From NCBI GenBank assembly GCA_963724365.1, contig CAVRUR010000001.1, forward strand, positions 310,001 to 374,000: a stretch of 64,000 nt of DNA. The letters run 5' to 3'. Below, in pieces: positions 36,456 to 46,327 of the stretch; position 1 is the stretch's first letter; each line of letters begins with the position of its first letter. The notes under the pieces are model-generated. The model did no database searches, was not told the origin of the DNA, and worked only from the letters and a program-made list of their open reading frames with translations. A program made the translations under genes and the position numbers. Source of the stretch: JALORV01 sp963724365 (GTDB taxonomy: Bacteria > Pseudomonadota > Gammaproteobacteria > Burkholderiales > Burkholderiaceae_F).

Positions 36456-36683
36456 CTACTTCATGCGCGCGTAATCGTTCTGGCTCTGCGCGCGTGCCTG
36501 CAGGGCCGCTTCCCATTCCGCCTGCTTGCCCCCGTACTGCGGCGAGTCCCACGGCGCGGCAACCGGCGCGCCGGAGTACTTGCCCGGCTCGTACGAGGTC
36601 ACCTTCTTTTCGCCGCAGGCCGACAGTCCGAGAGCCAGTGCGAGCGCGGCCAGCACGGCCGCGGGCTTGGTGAACTTGTGCAT
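36456..36683 (-). CDS. small lipoprotein in the fdh operon
   Basis: A 75-residue protein with lipobox LALALGLSACGEK (Cys about residue 23) and a hydrophilic remainder (YEPGKYSGAPVAAPWDSPQY, then KQAEWEAALQARAQSQNDYA). Its ATG overlaps the fdhB stop (ATGA), so it is translated with the enzyme subunits. No family is recognised, but its fixed place between fdhB and the cytochrome gene suggests a role in assembly or stability of the membrane complex. Confidence 0.7.
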   Translation of the reverse strand: MHKFTKPAAVLAALALALGLSACGEKKVTSYEPGKYSGAPVAAPWDSPQYGGKQAEWEAALQARAQSQNDYARMK

Positions 36684-37309
36684 CACTTCTTCCCTTCGGT
36701 CGCCGCCGGTGCCGCCCCACCCTTGGGCGGTCCGTACGCCGTGGCCCACCCGATGACTTCGGATCCCTTGCCGCGCACCGTCACGCGCTCGCGGAAGATG
36801 TTGGCGATGACCTCGCCGTCCCCGGCGAGCAGCGCCTTGGTGGAGCACATCTCGGCGCACAGCGGCAGCTTGCCTTCGGCGATGCGGTTCTGGCCGTACT
36901 TGCTGTACTGCTCTTCTGCACTGCCCTTGCCGGGTCCGCCCTGGCAGAACGTGCACTTGTCCATCTTGCCGCGCGCACCAAAGGCACCCGCCTGCGGAAA
37001 CTGCGGCGCACCGAAGGGGCAGGCATACAGGCAGTAACCGCAACCGATGCACTGGTCCTTGTCGTGCAGCACGACGCCATCTTCGCTGCGGACGAAGCAG
37101 TCGACCGGGCATACCGCCATGCACGGCGCATCGGAGCAGTGCATGCAGGCGACCGAGACCGAGCGCTCGCCAGGTACACCGTCGTTGAGAGTAACGACGC
37201 GCCGGCGGTTCACACCCCAGGGCACTTCGTTCGCGTTCTTGCAGGCCGTGACACAGCCGTTGCATTCGATGCAGCGGTTGGCATCACAGATGAACTTCAT
37301 GCGGGCCAT
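36683..37309 (-). CDS. fdhB: formate dehydrogenase iron-sulfur (beta) subunit
   Basis: A 208-residue ferredoxin-like subunit with four [4Fe-4S] sites: CIECNGCVTACKNANEVPWG, CMHCSDAPCMAVCPVDCF, CIGCGYCLYACPFGAPQFP and the pair CTFC ... CAEMCSTKALLAGDG. It relays electrons from the catalytic subunit to the cytochrome. The start at 37309 gives MARMKFICDANRCIEC, the family beginning. It lacks the C-terminal membrane helix of E. coli FdnH/FdoH, so it must dock to the membrane subunit. Confidence 0.93.
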   Translation of the reverse strand: MARMKFICDANRCIECNGCVTACKNANEVPWGVNRRRVVTLNDGVPGERSVSVACMHCSDAPCMAVCPVDCFVRSEDGVVLHDKDQCIGCGYCLYACPFGAPQFPQAGAFGARGKMDKCTFCQGGPGKGSAEEQYSKYGQNRIAEGKLPLCAEMCSTKALLAGDGEVIANIFRERVTVRGKGSEVIGWATAYGPPKGGAAPAATEGKK

Positions 37310-37341
37310 CGTGAGTCTCCTTGTTTCGTTCTCGAGGCCTC

Positions 37342-40307
37342 TCAGGCCAGCTTGGCAACCTGGCAAAGGGATCGTCTTCGTGCCTTCCTGCATCGTTCGT
37401 CACCGAGTCGTAGCCGTAGGTCGTGCTGGTGTTGATCGCTTCGCCACGGACGATCGGCGCTGCTCCGGCCGGATAGCTGTCAATCAGATCCTTGCCTTGC
37501 CACCATCCTGCAAAGTGGAACGGCAGGAACACGGTGTCCGGTCCGACGCGTTCGGTCACGAGAGCCATGACCTTGAGCTTGGCGCCGGTCGGGGTGTTCA
37601 CCCAGACCCACTCGCCATTGCGGATGCCGCGGTCGTTGGCCGCTTTCGGATTGATCTCGACGAAGGCATTCTGTTGCAGTTCGGCGAGCCACGGGTTCGA
37701 ACGCGTCTCGTCGCCTCCTCCTTCGTATTCCGTCAGGCGGCCCGAGGTCATCACGAGAGGGAACTTCTCGTAGACCTTGTCGGCCATGTTCTTGTCCTGG
37801 ACGGTCTTGTAGAGCGTCGGCACGCGCCAGAAGTCCTTGCGATCGGCGTGTGTCGGGTACTTGGCGACCAGATCGGGACGATTGCTGAACAGCGGCTCGC
37901 GGTGCAGCGGGACGGGATCCGGGAAATTCCACACCACGGCACGCGCCTTGGCATTGCCGAACGGATGGCACTGGTGCTTGGTCATCACCACGCGAATGAT
38001 CCCGCCCGAAAGATCCGTCTTCCAGTTCTTGCCCTCGGCCGCCTTCTTCTCGTCCTCGGTCAGTTCGTTCCACCACCCGAGCTTCTTCAGGAACACGTGA
38101 TCGAACTCGGGGTAGCCCGTGGTGATCTCGGCGCCCTTCGAATGCGAGCCCGCTTCGGCCAGCAGGTTGACGCCGTCGCGCTCGACGCCAAAGTTCGCAC
38201 GGAAGTTGCCACCACCGTCCATCACCGACTTCGAGGTGTCGTACAGGTTGGACGTGCCCGGGTGCTTCATTTCAGGCGTGCCGTAACACGGCCACGGCAG
38301 ACCGTAGTAATCGCCGTCGCACGGTCCGCCCTTGGCACGCAGCGTCTTCACGTCGAAGGTGCCCATGTGCTTCATGTGCAGCTTCAGCCGTTCCGGGCTC
38401 TGGCCGGTGTAACCGATGGTCCACGTGCCCTTATTGATCTCGTTGCCGAGGATGTCCTCGATCACCGGTTCTTCCCAGCCGCCGGCACCCGGGATGGTCC
38501 GGATGTTCTGCTTGCCATCCCGCTTGCCCAGCAGCTGGTCGCCGAAGCCCCACTTCTGCGCGAAGCGCAGCATGATCGCGTGGTCCGTCCGCGATTCGAA
38601 CAAGGGCTCGATGACCTTCTCGCGCCACTGCAGCGAACGGCCTGAGGCCGTGACGGACCCGGTCGTCTCGAACTGCGTGCATGCGGGAAGCAGGTACACG
38701 GAACGGTTCGGATTGAGCTTGCCGCCTTCACCTGCCGGCATCGCCGCCATGGCGGCGGTCGCCGACGGATACGGGTCGACCACGACGAGCAGATCGAGCG
38801 CGTCCATGGCCTTCTTCATTTCCAGCCCGCGCGTCTGCGAGTTGGGCGCGTGGCCCCAATAGAACACGGCCCGCAGGTTCGGCCCCTGGCCGATCGTGTC
38901 GTTGGGTTCGAGCACCGCATCGATCCAGCGGCTGACCGTCGTGCCTGGCTTGGTCATCATCGCATCGGACGCGAAGCGCTTCTTCAGCCAGTCCAGATCG
39001 ACGTTCCAGACCTTGGCCCAGTGCGCCCAGGAACCCGGCACGATGCCGTAGTAGCCAGGCAGGGAATCGGGATTCGGGCCGACGTCCGTCGCGCCCTGGA
39101 CGTTGTCGTGGCCGCGGAAGATGTTGGTGCCGCCACCGGAGACGCCGACGTTGCCGAGGACGAGCTGCAGCAGGCACGAGGCGCGCACGATGGCGTTGCC
39201 TGTCGTGTGCTGGGTCTGCCCCATGCACCAGACGATCGTGCTGGGTCGGTTCTTGGCCATCGTTTCTGCGGCCAGCAGCACCTGGTCTTCAGGCACTCCG
39301 CAGGCTTCGGTCACCTTGTCGGGAGTCCACTTCATGGCCTCCTCTTTGACCTTGTCGATGCCATACACGCGAGCCGCCAGGTACGCCTTGTCCTCCCAGC
39401 CGTTCTTGAAGATGTGATACATCATCCCGTACAGGTACGGGATATCTCCGCCCGAGCGCAGGCGGATGTAGTGATCGGCCTTCGCCGCCGTGCGCGTGAA
39501 GCGCGGATCGACGACGATCATCTTGGCCCCGTTCTCCTTCGCATGCAGCGAGAACAGCATCGACACCGGGTGCGCCTCGGCAGCGTTCGACCCGATGTAC
39601 ATGATGGCCTTCGTGTTCATCATGTCGTTGTAGGAGTTCGTCATCGCGCCATAACCCCACGTGTTCGCCACACCGGCGACCGTCGTGGAGTGGCAGATGC
39701 GCGCCTGGTGATCACAGTTGTTCGTGCCCCAGAGCGAAACGAACTTGCGCATCAGGTACGCCTGCTCGTTGTTGTGCTTGGACGAGCCGATGAAGTAAGC
39801 CGCGTCGGGACCCGACTCCTCTCGAATCTTTGACATCTTCGCGGTGATCTCGTCGATCGCCTGATCCCAGCTGATCTTCTGGTACTTGCCGTCGACCAGC
39901 TTCATCGGATACTTCAGACGGTGCGAGTGCTCGGTCATGCCGTGCTCACGCACCGATGCGCCCTTGGCGCAGTGCGCACCGAGGTTCAGCGGCGAATCGA
40001 ACACCGGCTCCTGGCCCACCCACACGCCATTTTTCACGACCGCGTCGACCGAGCAGCCGACCGAGCAGTGCGTGCATACGGTGCGCTTGACCTGCACGCC
40101 CGAAGCCGCCGGCGCAGCTGCCGGTGCCGCCTCGGCCTTGCCGATCGCACCGTACGGAAGCTGTGACGCAAAGGCCGCGGCACCCGCAGTTACGCCGGAG
40201 CGCTTGAGGAAGGTGCGTCGATCGATCGTCCGGCCGTGCATGCCGGAAACAGCGCGCGCAAGGCGACCCTGGGCCGTCGCGGCCCCCGCGGATTTCTTCG
40301 TAAGCAT
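37342..40307 (-). CDS. fdhA: formate dehydrogenase catalytic (alpha) subunit, Cys type; frame broken twice near the C-terminus
   Basis: Removing two bases in the last 70 (one near 37405, one near 37375) restores the family end (MQEGTKTI ... LCQVAKLA) and 987 residues. A Tat signal RRTFLKRSG lies at residues 30-38. The [4Fe-4S] motif uses Cys78, 81, 85 and 113. The metal ligand is Cys205 in QARICHSTTV (codon TGC), so it is not a selenoprotein. Bis-MGD contacts include GPDAAYFIGSSKHNNEQAYL and TGNAIVRASCLLQLVLGNVG. It oxidises formate on the periplasmic side and passes electrons to fdhB. Mo or W cannot be told from sequence, but tungstate-type uptake genes are near. Confidence 0.93.
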
Positions 40308-40322
40308 CGGGGAGTCTCCCGT

Positions 40323-40523
40323 CTAGACCTGGGTGGTGCGGTAGTAGTGCCGGATGTGCGCGGTTTCGCGATAGCCGAGTTGCTTCGAGTCATCGGCAAC
40401 AGCGGTATCGCTGAGAATCTTGCGCTCGCCGACGAGAGTCGTCGCCACGGCTGCTGCCGCAGTTGCGCCGCCAATCGCGACTGCCTTGAAGAAGCCGCGA
40501 CGGCTCGGTTGTACGTTATTCAT
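40323..40523 (-). CDS. Tat-signal small protein of formate dehydrogenase operons
   Basis: A 66-residue protein: twin-arginine signal PSRRGFFKAVAIGGATAAAA and a short tail with a charged, tyrosine-rich end (YRETAHIRHYYRTTQV). Proteins of this kind are found directly upstream of fdhA in many beta- and gammaproteobacterial operons and are thought to help export or maturation of the enzyme; the mechanism is not established. It lies 16 bases before fdhA. Confidence 0.85.
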   Translation of the reverse strand: MNNVQPSRRGFFKAVAIGGATAAAAVATTLVGERKILSDTAVADDSKQLGYRETAHIRHYYRTTQV

Positions 40524-40608
40524 ATGATTATTCCTTCATACCCCTTGGCTCCCGGATCATCGCTCCTGTGCCGACGGTCCGTCAACGCTCAGGTTCCCTA
40601 AGTGATTC

Positions 40609-41223
40609 CTAGCCCATCTCGAATTGCGCTAGATCAGACACCATGAAGACTTCGAGGGTACGTACCGCTGCCTTGTAGAAGTCGCTGAGGTCGGCCTTGT
40701 GCGCCGCATCACAAAACTCGCGGTACACCGGCTGCAGGTAGCGGGCAAAAAATTCCCGCTGGCGCTGCAAGGACTTCTCATCGGATCCGGCGGCAACGAG
40801 ATGACGCATGACCTCCAGCACCGCGGCGAGGTTGTCTTCCGGCTCGGCCGATACGGCAGTGCGCGCCAGTCCCAGTTGAACCAGCGTGTCGCGCAATTCG
40901 ACCAGCACAGCTTCCTTGTGCGGCCCCGGATGGTAATGCGACAGGTAAGTGCTGACGGGAGCCTTGCCCACGCCGATGAACGTTTCGTCGAACTCCAGCG
41001 TCGCATCTCGCGCCGACGTATGAACCGCTGCAGCGGCCAGGTCGTTCCAGGCCTGCGCCAGCTCGCCATCACCTTCGATGCTGCCGGCCGATTGCGCCAG
41101 CGCGCGCAACAGGCCTTCGTCAGGCCCCGCCGCGAACAAGCGCGCCAGCAGCGCATACAGCTGCATGCGTCCCTCGTCCTCGGGCGCCAGGACCACGCCC
41201 ATCGTCGCGTCGGTCGTGCTCAT
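40609..41223 (-). CDS. TorD/DmsD-family chaperone
   Basis: A 204-residue all-helical protein of the TorD family: EDEGRMQLYALLARLFAAGP, LEFDETFIGVGKAPVSTYLS (family motif around the E-x-x-x-L/F ... P-x-x-S region), YHPGPHKEAVLVELRDTLVQ and a C-terminal LSDFYKAAVRTLEVFMVSD. Such chaperones bind Tat signals of molybdo- or tungstoenzymes and hold export until the cofactor is inserted. Its likely client is fdhA. The ATG overlaps the stop of the upstream ferredoxin gene. Confidence 0.88.
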   Translation of the reverse strand: MSTTDATMGVVLAPEDEGRMQLYALLARLFAAGPDEGLLRALAQSAGSIEGDGELAQAWNDLAAAAVHTSARDATLEFDETFIGVGKAPVSTYLSHYHPGPHKEAVLVELRDTLVQLGLARTAVSAEPEDNLAAVLEVMRHLVAAGSDEKSLQRQREFFARYLQPVYREFCDAAHKADLSDFYKAAVRTLEVFMVSDLAQFEMG

Positions 41224-43300
41224 CGCTTGACGTCGAAGATCGATATTTCGTTCTTCGATTCCATCATGTCGATCACGCGACAGTCGGCACACATCTGGAT
41301 GCGCCGCAGCGCTGCACCGGAGAACATCGAATGTGTGCTGAGACGGCTGGTCATCACGTCGATTATCTGCCGCGTACCGAACGGCGTTCCGCAGCGAACG
41401 CAATGGAACGGCTCGGCTTCGTTCAGCGTGACCGGCTGACGGGCCGCGGGTGTCACCAGCAGGCGCGGCACCAGGGAGATGGCCTGCTCGGGGCAGGTCG
41501 TCTCGCACAGGCCGCACTGCACGCAGTTGCGCTCGATGAAGCGCAACTTTGGCGCGTCCTCCGCATCCTGCAGTGCGGAACTCGGGCAGGCACCGATGCA
41601 GGCCTTGCACAGGGTGCAGAGTGACTTGTCGATGGCGAGCGCACCGAACGGCGAGCCCGCGGGCAGTGCGATCTCGTCCGGCGGCGCCGACGCCTGTTGC
41701 ACGAGGTGATGAATGGTGAAGTCGAGCGTCTCGCGCTTGCGGTTGGACAGGTGAAAGGTCGCGGGTTCAGCGACGGTCGCCGCCGGCTGGGATGACCACA
41801 ACGCCGCCTGCAGCGCAGCGGGCTCCTCCGGCACGCAATACCTGCCAGTGCGTGCCCGCGTATCCCAGTCCATTGAGGATCGCATCGGCAAGGCGCGCCT
41901 GCTGATCCAGCAGAGCACCGTGTTCGTCGGCCCCGGCATCGTCGACGAGCGCGAACACCTGGCTCGCGCCAAACGCAATGGCGCCCAGCACGACGTCGAT
42001 GCCGATCGTCGCCACGCTGTGCACCTCGATCGGCAGCACGCGCGCCGGCAGCCCCTTGCCCACACGCGCCAGTCGCGCGATCAGCTCACGACCGCTCGTG
42101 GCGTTGTGGAACAGCAGCGCGGCGTCCTTGCCACCCGCCCCCCGATACACCGACAAGAGCTTCCGCAGCCGTGTACCGATATCGGCCACGGCGGGGTAGG
42201 CAAAGTGCAGCGCGCCGGTCGGACACGTCGTCGCACAGTCACCGCAGCCCATGCACAGGAACGGGTGCGCCCAGATCTTGTCGCCCAGTGAGCGGATGGC
42301 GTCGGTCGCGCAGACGTCGAGGCAGCGCGTACAGCCGGTCTTCGTATTGCGACTGTGCGCGCAGAGCTTTTCGTCATATTGCACATAGCGCGGCTTTTCG
42401 AACTCGCCCACCATCTGCACCAGCCGCCTCGCTGCCTGCGCCTGCTCCAGCGGGATCGGCGCCCGGCGCCTGGTAGCCGAACGGTTTCTCGGGCATTTTC
42501 AGCAACGGCTGCGCGGACAGGTCGAACACCAGGTCGAACTGCTCGGTGCGAGTCGACGCGGCGCGGCCAAAATCGATCGCACCGATCGCACCGCAGGCCT
42601 TCACACAGGCCCGGTGCGCCTTGCATCGCGTGAGATCGACCTGGTAGGTGAAGTCGATCGCCTGCTCCGGGCAGGCCTTGATGCAGGCGTTGCAGCGGGT
42701 GCAGGTCTCCAGATCGATCGGGTTGATCTGCTCCCACTCGACTTCGAACTTGCCCAGATACCCTTGCACGGATCGCGGCATCCCCGACCACACCGGGTAA
42801 CGACGGGTTGCCGGCAGTTCCGCGCCGCGCGCCGTCGTGATCAGGACACTGACCGACAGGCTGTCGACGAGCTGCTCGGCCCAGGCGATGGCTGCCTCGG
42901 CCGGCCCGATGATCAGCACCTCGCCCTTGGACGAGTAGGAAGATATCGCGACCGGCTGCGGCTCCGGCAGATCCGCCAGCGCGAGCAGGGCGGCGATCTT
43001 CGCGGTCGCGGCAGCACCTTCGGCCGACCATCCGGCCGCCTCGCGGATATTGACGAACTTCAGCTCCGTCGATGCGCCCGCACTCTCGGCCAGTTCCGAG
43101 AACAGCGGGGCCTCCTGCGTGCACGCAACCGTGCAGGGGCCGGCTCCCAGCGCCGAGGTGAAGCCGTCGACTTCCTTGCGGCACAGCTCGGTGTAGATCG
43201 GTATCGCGTCGCGCCCGAGCGCGCGCCCAAGCGCCGCCCCGTCGAGCGACATGGTGCGATTGCAGTTGCAGACTTTCAGCGTGTTGCCTGGTGTGGCCAT
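41220..43300 (-). CDS. large multi-cluster ferredoxin-like protein of fdh operon, frame broken twice
   Basis: Taking out one base near 42465 and one near 41835 gives 692 residues and keeps the overlap with the chaperone gene. The N-terminus starts KVCNCNRTMSLDGAALGRAL and CTQEAPLFSELAESAGAS, then comes a flavodoxin/Rossmann-like part (GEVLIIGPAEAAIAWAEQL), [4Fe-4S] motifs CTRCNACIKACPEQAIDF and CMGCGDCATTCPTGALHF, a second alpha/beta segment (VATIGIDVVLGAIAFGASQV) and clusters CTLCKACIGACPSSAL and CVQCGLCETTCPEQAI, ending with a C-x2-C ... C-x2-C zinc-ribbon-like tail. Proteins of this type are conserved beside fdhABC and TorD in betaproteobacteria; they may feed electrons for maturation, but the function is not proven. 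Confidence 0.8.
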
Positions 43301-43371
43301 GCGGGCTCAGGTGGGAGAGGGATCGGGTGCCGCGGTCTTGCCCGGCGGGATGGCCGTCGATGACGACACGT

Positions 43372-44061
43372 TCAGTGCCTTGTCCGGCGCCTCCGCCGAC
43401 GCTTGTCCGCGGGCGCCGTGTCCGCGGGCACTTCGCTGGGCGCCGCTGTCAGCGCGGATGTCGATTCGACGTTCGCGTCTTCGACAGCAAGGCCACTCGT
43501 TTCTTCGACGGCGTCAGGACTCGCTGCGTGATCAGGTTCTGCGCCGGCGGCCGCCGCGAGAGACGCCGATTCATCGCCCGCCGCGGCCGCCGCTGCTTCG
43601 GCCGCTTCCACCTCAGCAAGTTCGGAACCGTGCAGGAAAGCGCGCGCGCTCGGCAGACGCATACGCAGCGCGGCCGGCAGCGGCTCGAACTGCGTGTAGT
43701 CGTCGACATACACGTCCAGCATGTCCATCTGGTTGAAGTGCGGGTCGGCGAAGAGTTTCTTCAGTGCTGCCCGGCGCAGGTCTTCACCGACGGGCTGCTG
43801 GAAAAACGCCGCGTAGTCCGAACGCAAGCCCTCGAGCGACTCGATCGGCGGCAGCGGCACCTCGGCCGCATCGCCGGTCACTCCTGCGTGTGCCGCTGCC
43901 GGGACAGGCCCGCCTCCCGCGACTTCCTCGCCACCGACCTTCGCCGGCAGATCACCGGCAACCTCCGGCGCAGCAACTTCAGCCGGCGGCTCCGCTTCGC
44001 GCTCGGCCGCGCGCTTTCGCCGCGACCAACGGGCGAGGAACGATTCCGGTTCAGTGCTCAT
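43372..44061 (-). CDS. DUF3306 protein
   Basis: A 229-residue protein. The family core is at the start (FLARWSRRKRAAEREAEP) and middle (SLEGLRSDYAAFFQQPVGED, LRRAALKKLFADPHFNQMDM, LDVYVDDYTQFEPL). The C-terminal third is Ala/Glu-rich and ends in an arginine run (KRRRRRRTRH), which may reflect a late frame change: another frame stays open to about 43308. Function unknown; it is found almost only next to DUF3305 and formate dehydrogenase genes. Confidence 0.8.
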   Translation of the reverse strand: MSTEPESFLARWSRRKRAAEREAEPPAEVAAPEVAGDLPAKVGGEEVAGGGPVPAAAHAGVTGDAAEVPLPPIESLEGLRSDYAAFFQQPVGEDLRRAALKKLFADPHFNQMDMLDVYVDDYTQFEPLPAALRMRLPSARAFLHGSELAEVEAAEAAAAAAGDESASLAAAAGAEPDHAASPDAVEETSGLAVEDANVESTSALTAAPSEVPADTAPADKRRRRRRTRH

Positions 44062-44127
44062 TCAGGTAGCCGTCACCAGCGGCGCGCCGTGCACATCGGG
44101 ATGCAAACGTGCAGCAGCTTCGCGGAT

Positions 44128-44607
44128 TCATCGATTGTCGCGCTTGGCGCCGAGGAACGACGCCGGCGCCGGTCGGCGTTTTTTCTCCGGCATCTTCAGA
44201 TGCTGCTGCGTGAATGCCGCAAGCCACGGCAGCCACTCGCTCGGGATGGGCACCGCCTCGACCTGCGCACCGCCGTCCATGCGCCGCGCCGCCTCGTGAT
44301 AGCTGAGCGTGACCCAGCGCGGTTCCGCGCCCATCTCGGTCAGTTCCCACTCCACGAAGGCGACCGGGTGATCGGTCGTCAGGTTCAGATAGTAGCCATC
44401 GGCCTCGGTGCGATTCAGTTCGACTTCAAAACCGAGATGCAGCCACTGTTCGCCCGCGGCATTGCGTTCGAGCAGGATCGGCGCGTCATCGCGCGCGCCA
44501 TCGCGCTCGATGACGGCAACCGGGACCCAGATCTCGGACGTCCACGGGTTGTCGACAAGGCGCTTGGCGGTCACGACCGCGGCCGGCCTTCGCAATGGGT
44601 TTGCCAT
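44128..44607 (-). CDS. DUF3305 protein
   Basis: A 159-residue protein beginning MANPLRRPAAVVTAKRLVDN, with family marks WTSEIWVPVAVIERDGA, LHLGFEVELNRTEADGYYLN and RWVTLSYHEAARRMDGGAQV, ending in a basic tail. It is the first gene of the minus-strand fdh operon and reads away from fdhD. DUF3305 is linked to formate dehydrogenase operons and has no known biochemical role; an assembly or cofactor-insertion role is inferred from context only. Confidence 0.85.
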   Translation of the reverse strand: MANPLRRPAAVVTAKRLVDNPWTSEIWVPVAVIERDGARDDAPILLERNAAGEQWLHLGFEVELNRTEADGYYLNLTTDHPVAFVEWELTEMGAEPRWVTLSYHEAARRMDGGAQVEAVPIPSEWLPWLAAFTQQHLKMPEKKRRPAPASFLGAKRDNR

Positions 44608-44633
44608 GCCTTCGATGTTATCTTCCTTCAGGC

Positions 44634-44652
44634 AGCAGAGAATATTCCTGCT
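44634..44652. promoter_or_regulatory. candidate operator between DUF3305 and fdhD
   Basis: AGCAG-A-GAATATTC-CTGCT, a near-perfect inverted repeat with a palindromic core, lies in the 110-bp divergent gap that must drive both the fdh operon and fdhD. It could bind the island's regulator. No consensus is recognised. Confidence 0.35.
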
Positions 44653-44717
44653 ATCGCTCAGCAAGCGTAAACCGGAATACGGAATACGCGTGAAGGGTCT
44701 TTCGTGGACTGCTCTCG

Positions 44718-45593
44718 ATGATGCGCGATGCGATCCAGACGCCACGCAGGACCGGAACCCGACCATCGATGCCACTGCTGCTGACCAACGCGTCCCGCCC
44801 GCTGATCTTCCCTGTCGATGCCATCGACGAACGCGGCATATCCGTGCCGACGCCGATCGCCGGCGAGCATCCGCTCACGCTCTACGTCGACAAGTGCGAA
44901 GTCGTCACGCTGATGACACTGGGGCAGGCGCCCGAGGCGCTCGCCATCGGCTATCTGCGCAACCAGCGCCTGGTGTCGTCGCTCGACGAACTCGCCGCAG
45001 TGCAGGTCGACTGGGAAACCGACGCCGTGGCGGTCACCACGCGACGTGGCGTCAAGTCGCTCGCAAAGAAACTCGCCAAGCGGACGGTGACCACCGGTTG
45101 CGGACAGGGAACGATGTTCGGCGACCTGATGGAAGAGGTCGATTCGATCCGCCTGCGCGACGACGTGCGCTTGTCGGAAGCGTCACTGGTCGCCGTGCTC
45201 GAAGCCGTGCGCCAGCACGAGACGATCTACAACGCCGCAGGTGCCGTGCACGGCTGCGCGCTGGCCTCGAACGAGGGCGCCGACAGCCGGATCCTCGTCT
45301 TCATCGAGGATGTCGGGCGGCATAACGCCGTCGATGCGATTGCGGGCCGCATGTGGCTCGACAACATCGACGGCTCGGACAAGGTCTTCTATACGACGGG
45401 CCGGCTGACGTCCGAGATGGTGATCAAGACCGCGCAGATGGGCATCCCGTTCCTTGTTTCACGCTCGGGTCTGACCGAAATGGCCTGGCGCATTGCGAGC
45501 CAGGTCGGACTGACGATGATCGGCCGCGCAGCCCGCAAGCACTACCTGCTCTTCACCGGTCGGCATCGTTTCGACGCGGCGCGCGCGTCATGA
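44718..45593 (+). CDS. fdhD: formate dehydrogenase sulfurtransferase FdhD
   Basis: A 291-residue FdhD. It moves sulfur from IscS to the metal of the formate dehydrogenase cofactor. Marks: EHPLTLYVDKCEVVTLMTLG, IYNAAGAVHGCALAS, FIEDVGRHNAVDAIAGRMW and FYTTGRLTSEMVIKTAQMG. The E. coli C-x2-C pair in the flexible loop is reduced to one cysteine here (VTTGCGQGTMFGDLME). Starts at 44718, 44721 or 44769 are possible. A 21-codon mini-frame bridges it to mobA through ATGA and GTGA overlaps. Confidence 0.92.
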   Translation: MMRDAIQTPRRTGTRPSMPLLLTNASRPLIFPVDAIDERGISVPTPIAGEHPLTLYVDKCEVVTLMTLGQAPEALAIGYLRNQRLVSSLDELAAVQVDWETDAVAVTTRRGVKSLAKKLAKRTVTTGCGQGTMFGDLMEEVDSIRLRDDVRLSEASLVAVLEAVRQHETIYNAAGAVHGCALASNEGADSRILVFIEDVGRHNAVDAIAGRMWLDNIDGSDKVFYTTGRLTSEMVIKTAQMGIPFLVSRSGLTEMAWRIASQVGLTMIGRAARKHYLLFTGRHRFDAARAS

Positions 45594-45651
45594 GCGCGCA
45601 CGGCCGCTCCGAAGCGCTCAAGCCGCAGCGCGCAGCGCGGAGGCTAGTCCG

Positions 45652-46234
45652 GTGACGCGCGCGATCTGCGGCCTGGTACTGGCCGGCGGGCAAGGTCGTC
45701 GCATGGGGGGCGTCGACAAGGGCCTGCAGCAGTTGCAGGGACGGCCGCTGATGCAGCATGTGATCGAAAGGCTGCGCCCGCAGGTCGACCAGCGTGCTGA
45801 TCAACGCCAACCAGAACCTCGAGCGCTATGCAGAGTTCGGTTGTCCCGTCGTGCCCGACCGGGTCGGCGGCTTCGCGGGGCCCCTGGCCGGGCTGGACGC
45901 GGGCCTGCATGCGACCGACGCACCGCTGGTCGTCACCGTGCCGTGCGATTCGCCCTTCCTGCCGCACGACCTCGTCGCCCGGCTGGCGACGGCGCGCAGC
46001 GAGACCGATGCCGATGTCGCGGTGGCGCGCACCGGCAGTCAGCCGCATCCGGTGTTCGCACTGGTCTGCACCCGCGTGCGTCCCCACCTGGCCGACTTCC
46101 TGGCGCGCGGCGAGCGCAAGATCGATCTCTGGTACGCGAGCCTGAACGTGGTCGAGGTCGCCTTCGACGACGAAGCCGACGCCTTCGCCAACATCAACAC
46201 GCGCGCCGAACTGGAGCAGCACGACCGCGGATGA
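45652..46234 (+). CDS. mobA: molybdenum cofactor guanylyltransferase MobA, frame broken once
   Basis: Read from GTG 45652; removing one base near 45790 gives 193 residues, the normal MobA size. The GTP-binding signature is GLVLAGGQGRRMGGVDKGLQ; then PVVPDRVGGFAGPLAGLDAG, TVPCDSPFLPHDLVARLAT and a C-terminal DLWYASLNVVEVAFDDEADA. It adds GMP to molybdopterin to form (bis-)MGD for fdhA. It overlaps the mini-frame after fdhD. Confidence 0.9.
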
Positions 46235-46327
46235 ACTCGCGTCCTGCGACGCGTGCGCCCGATGTAAGAAGCCGATTGCCTGATCGGGTTCGAGATGGGC
46301 AGGGATGCCCGGCTGCGGACGAGCCGG

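Noticed and set aside
37047..38645. 532-codon open frame on the + strand opposite fdhA
   Set aside because: It is an antisense shadow of a highly conserved gene in GC-rich DNA; the translated product has no family pattern, while the minus strand encodes intact formate dehydrogenase motifs.
39685..39700. Selenocysteine in the formate dehydrogenase active site
   Set aside because: The metal-ligand codon in the ARICHS motif is TGC (cysteine); no in-frame TGA and no SECIS-like need.
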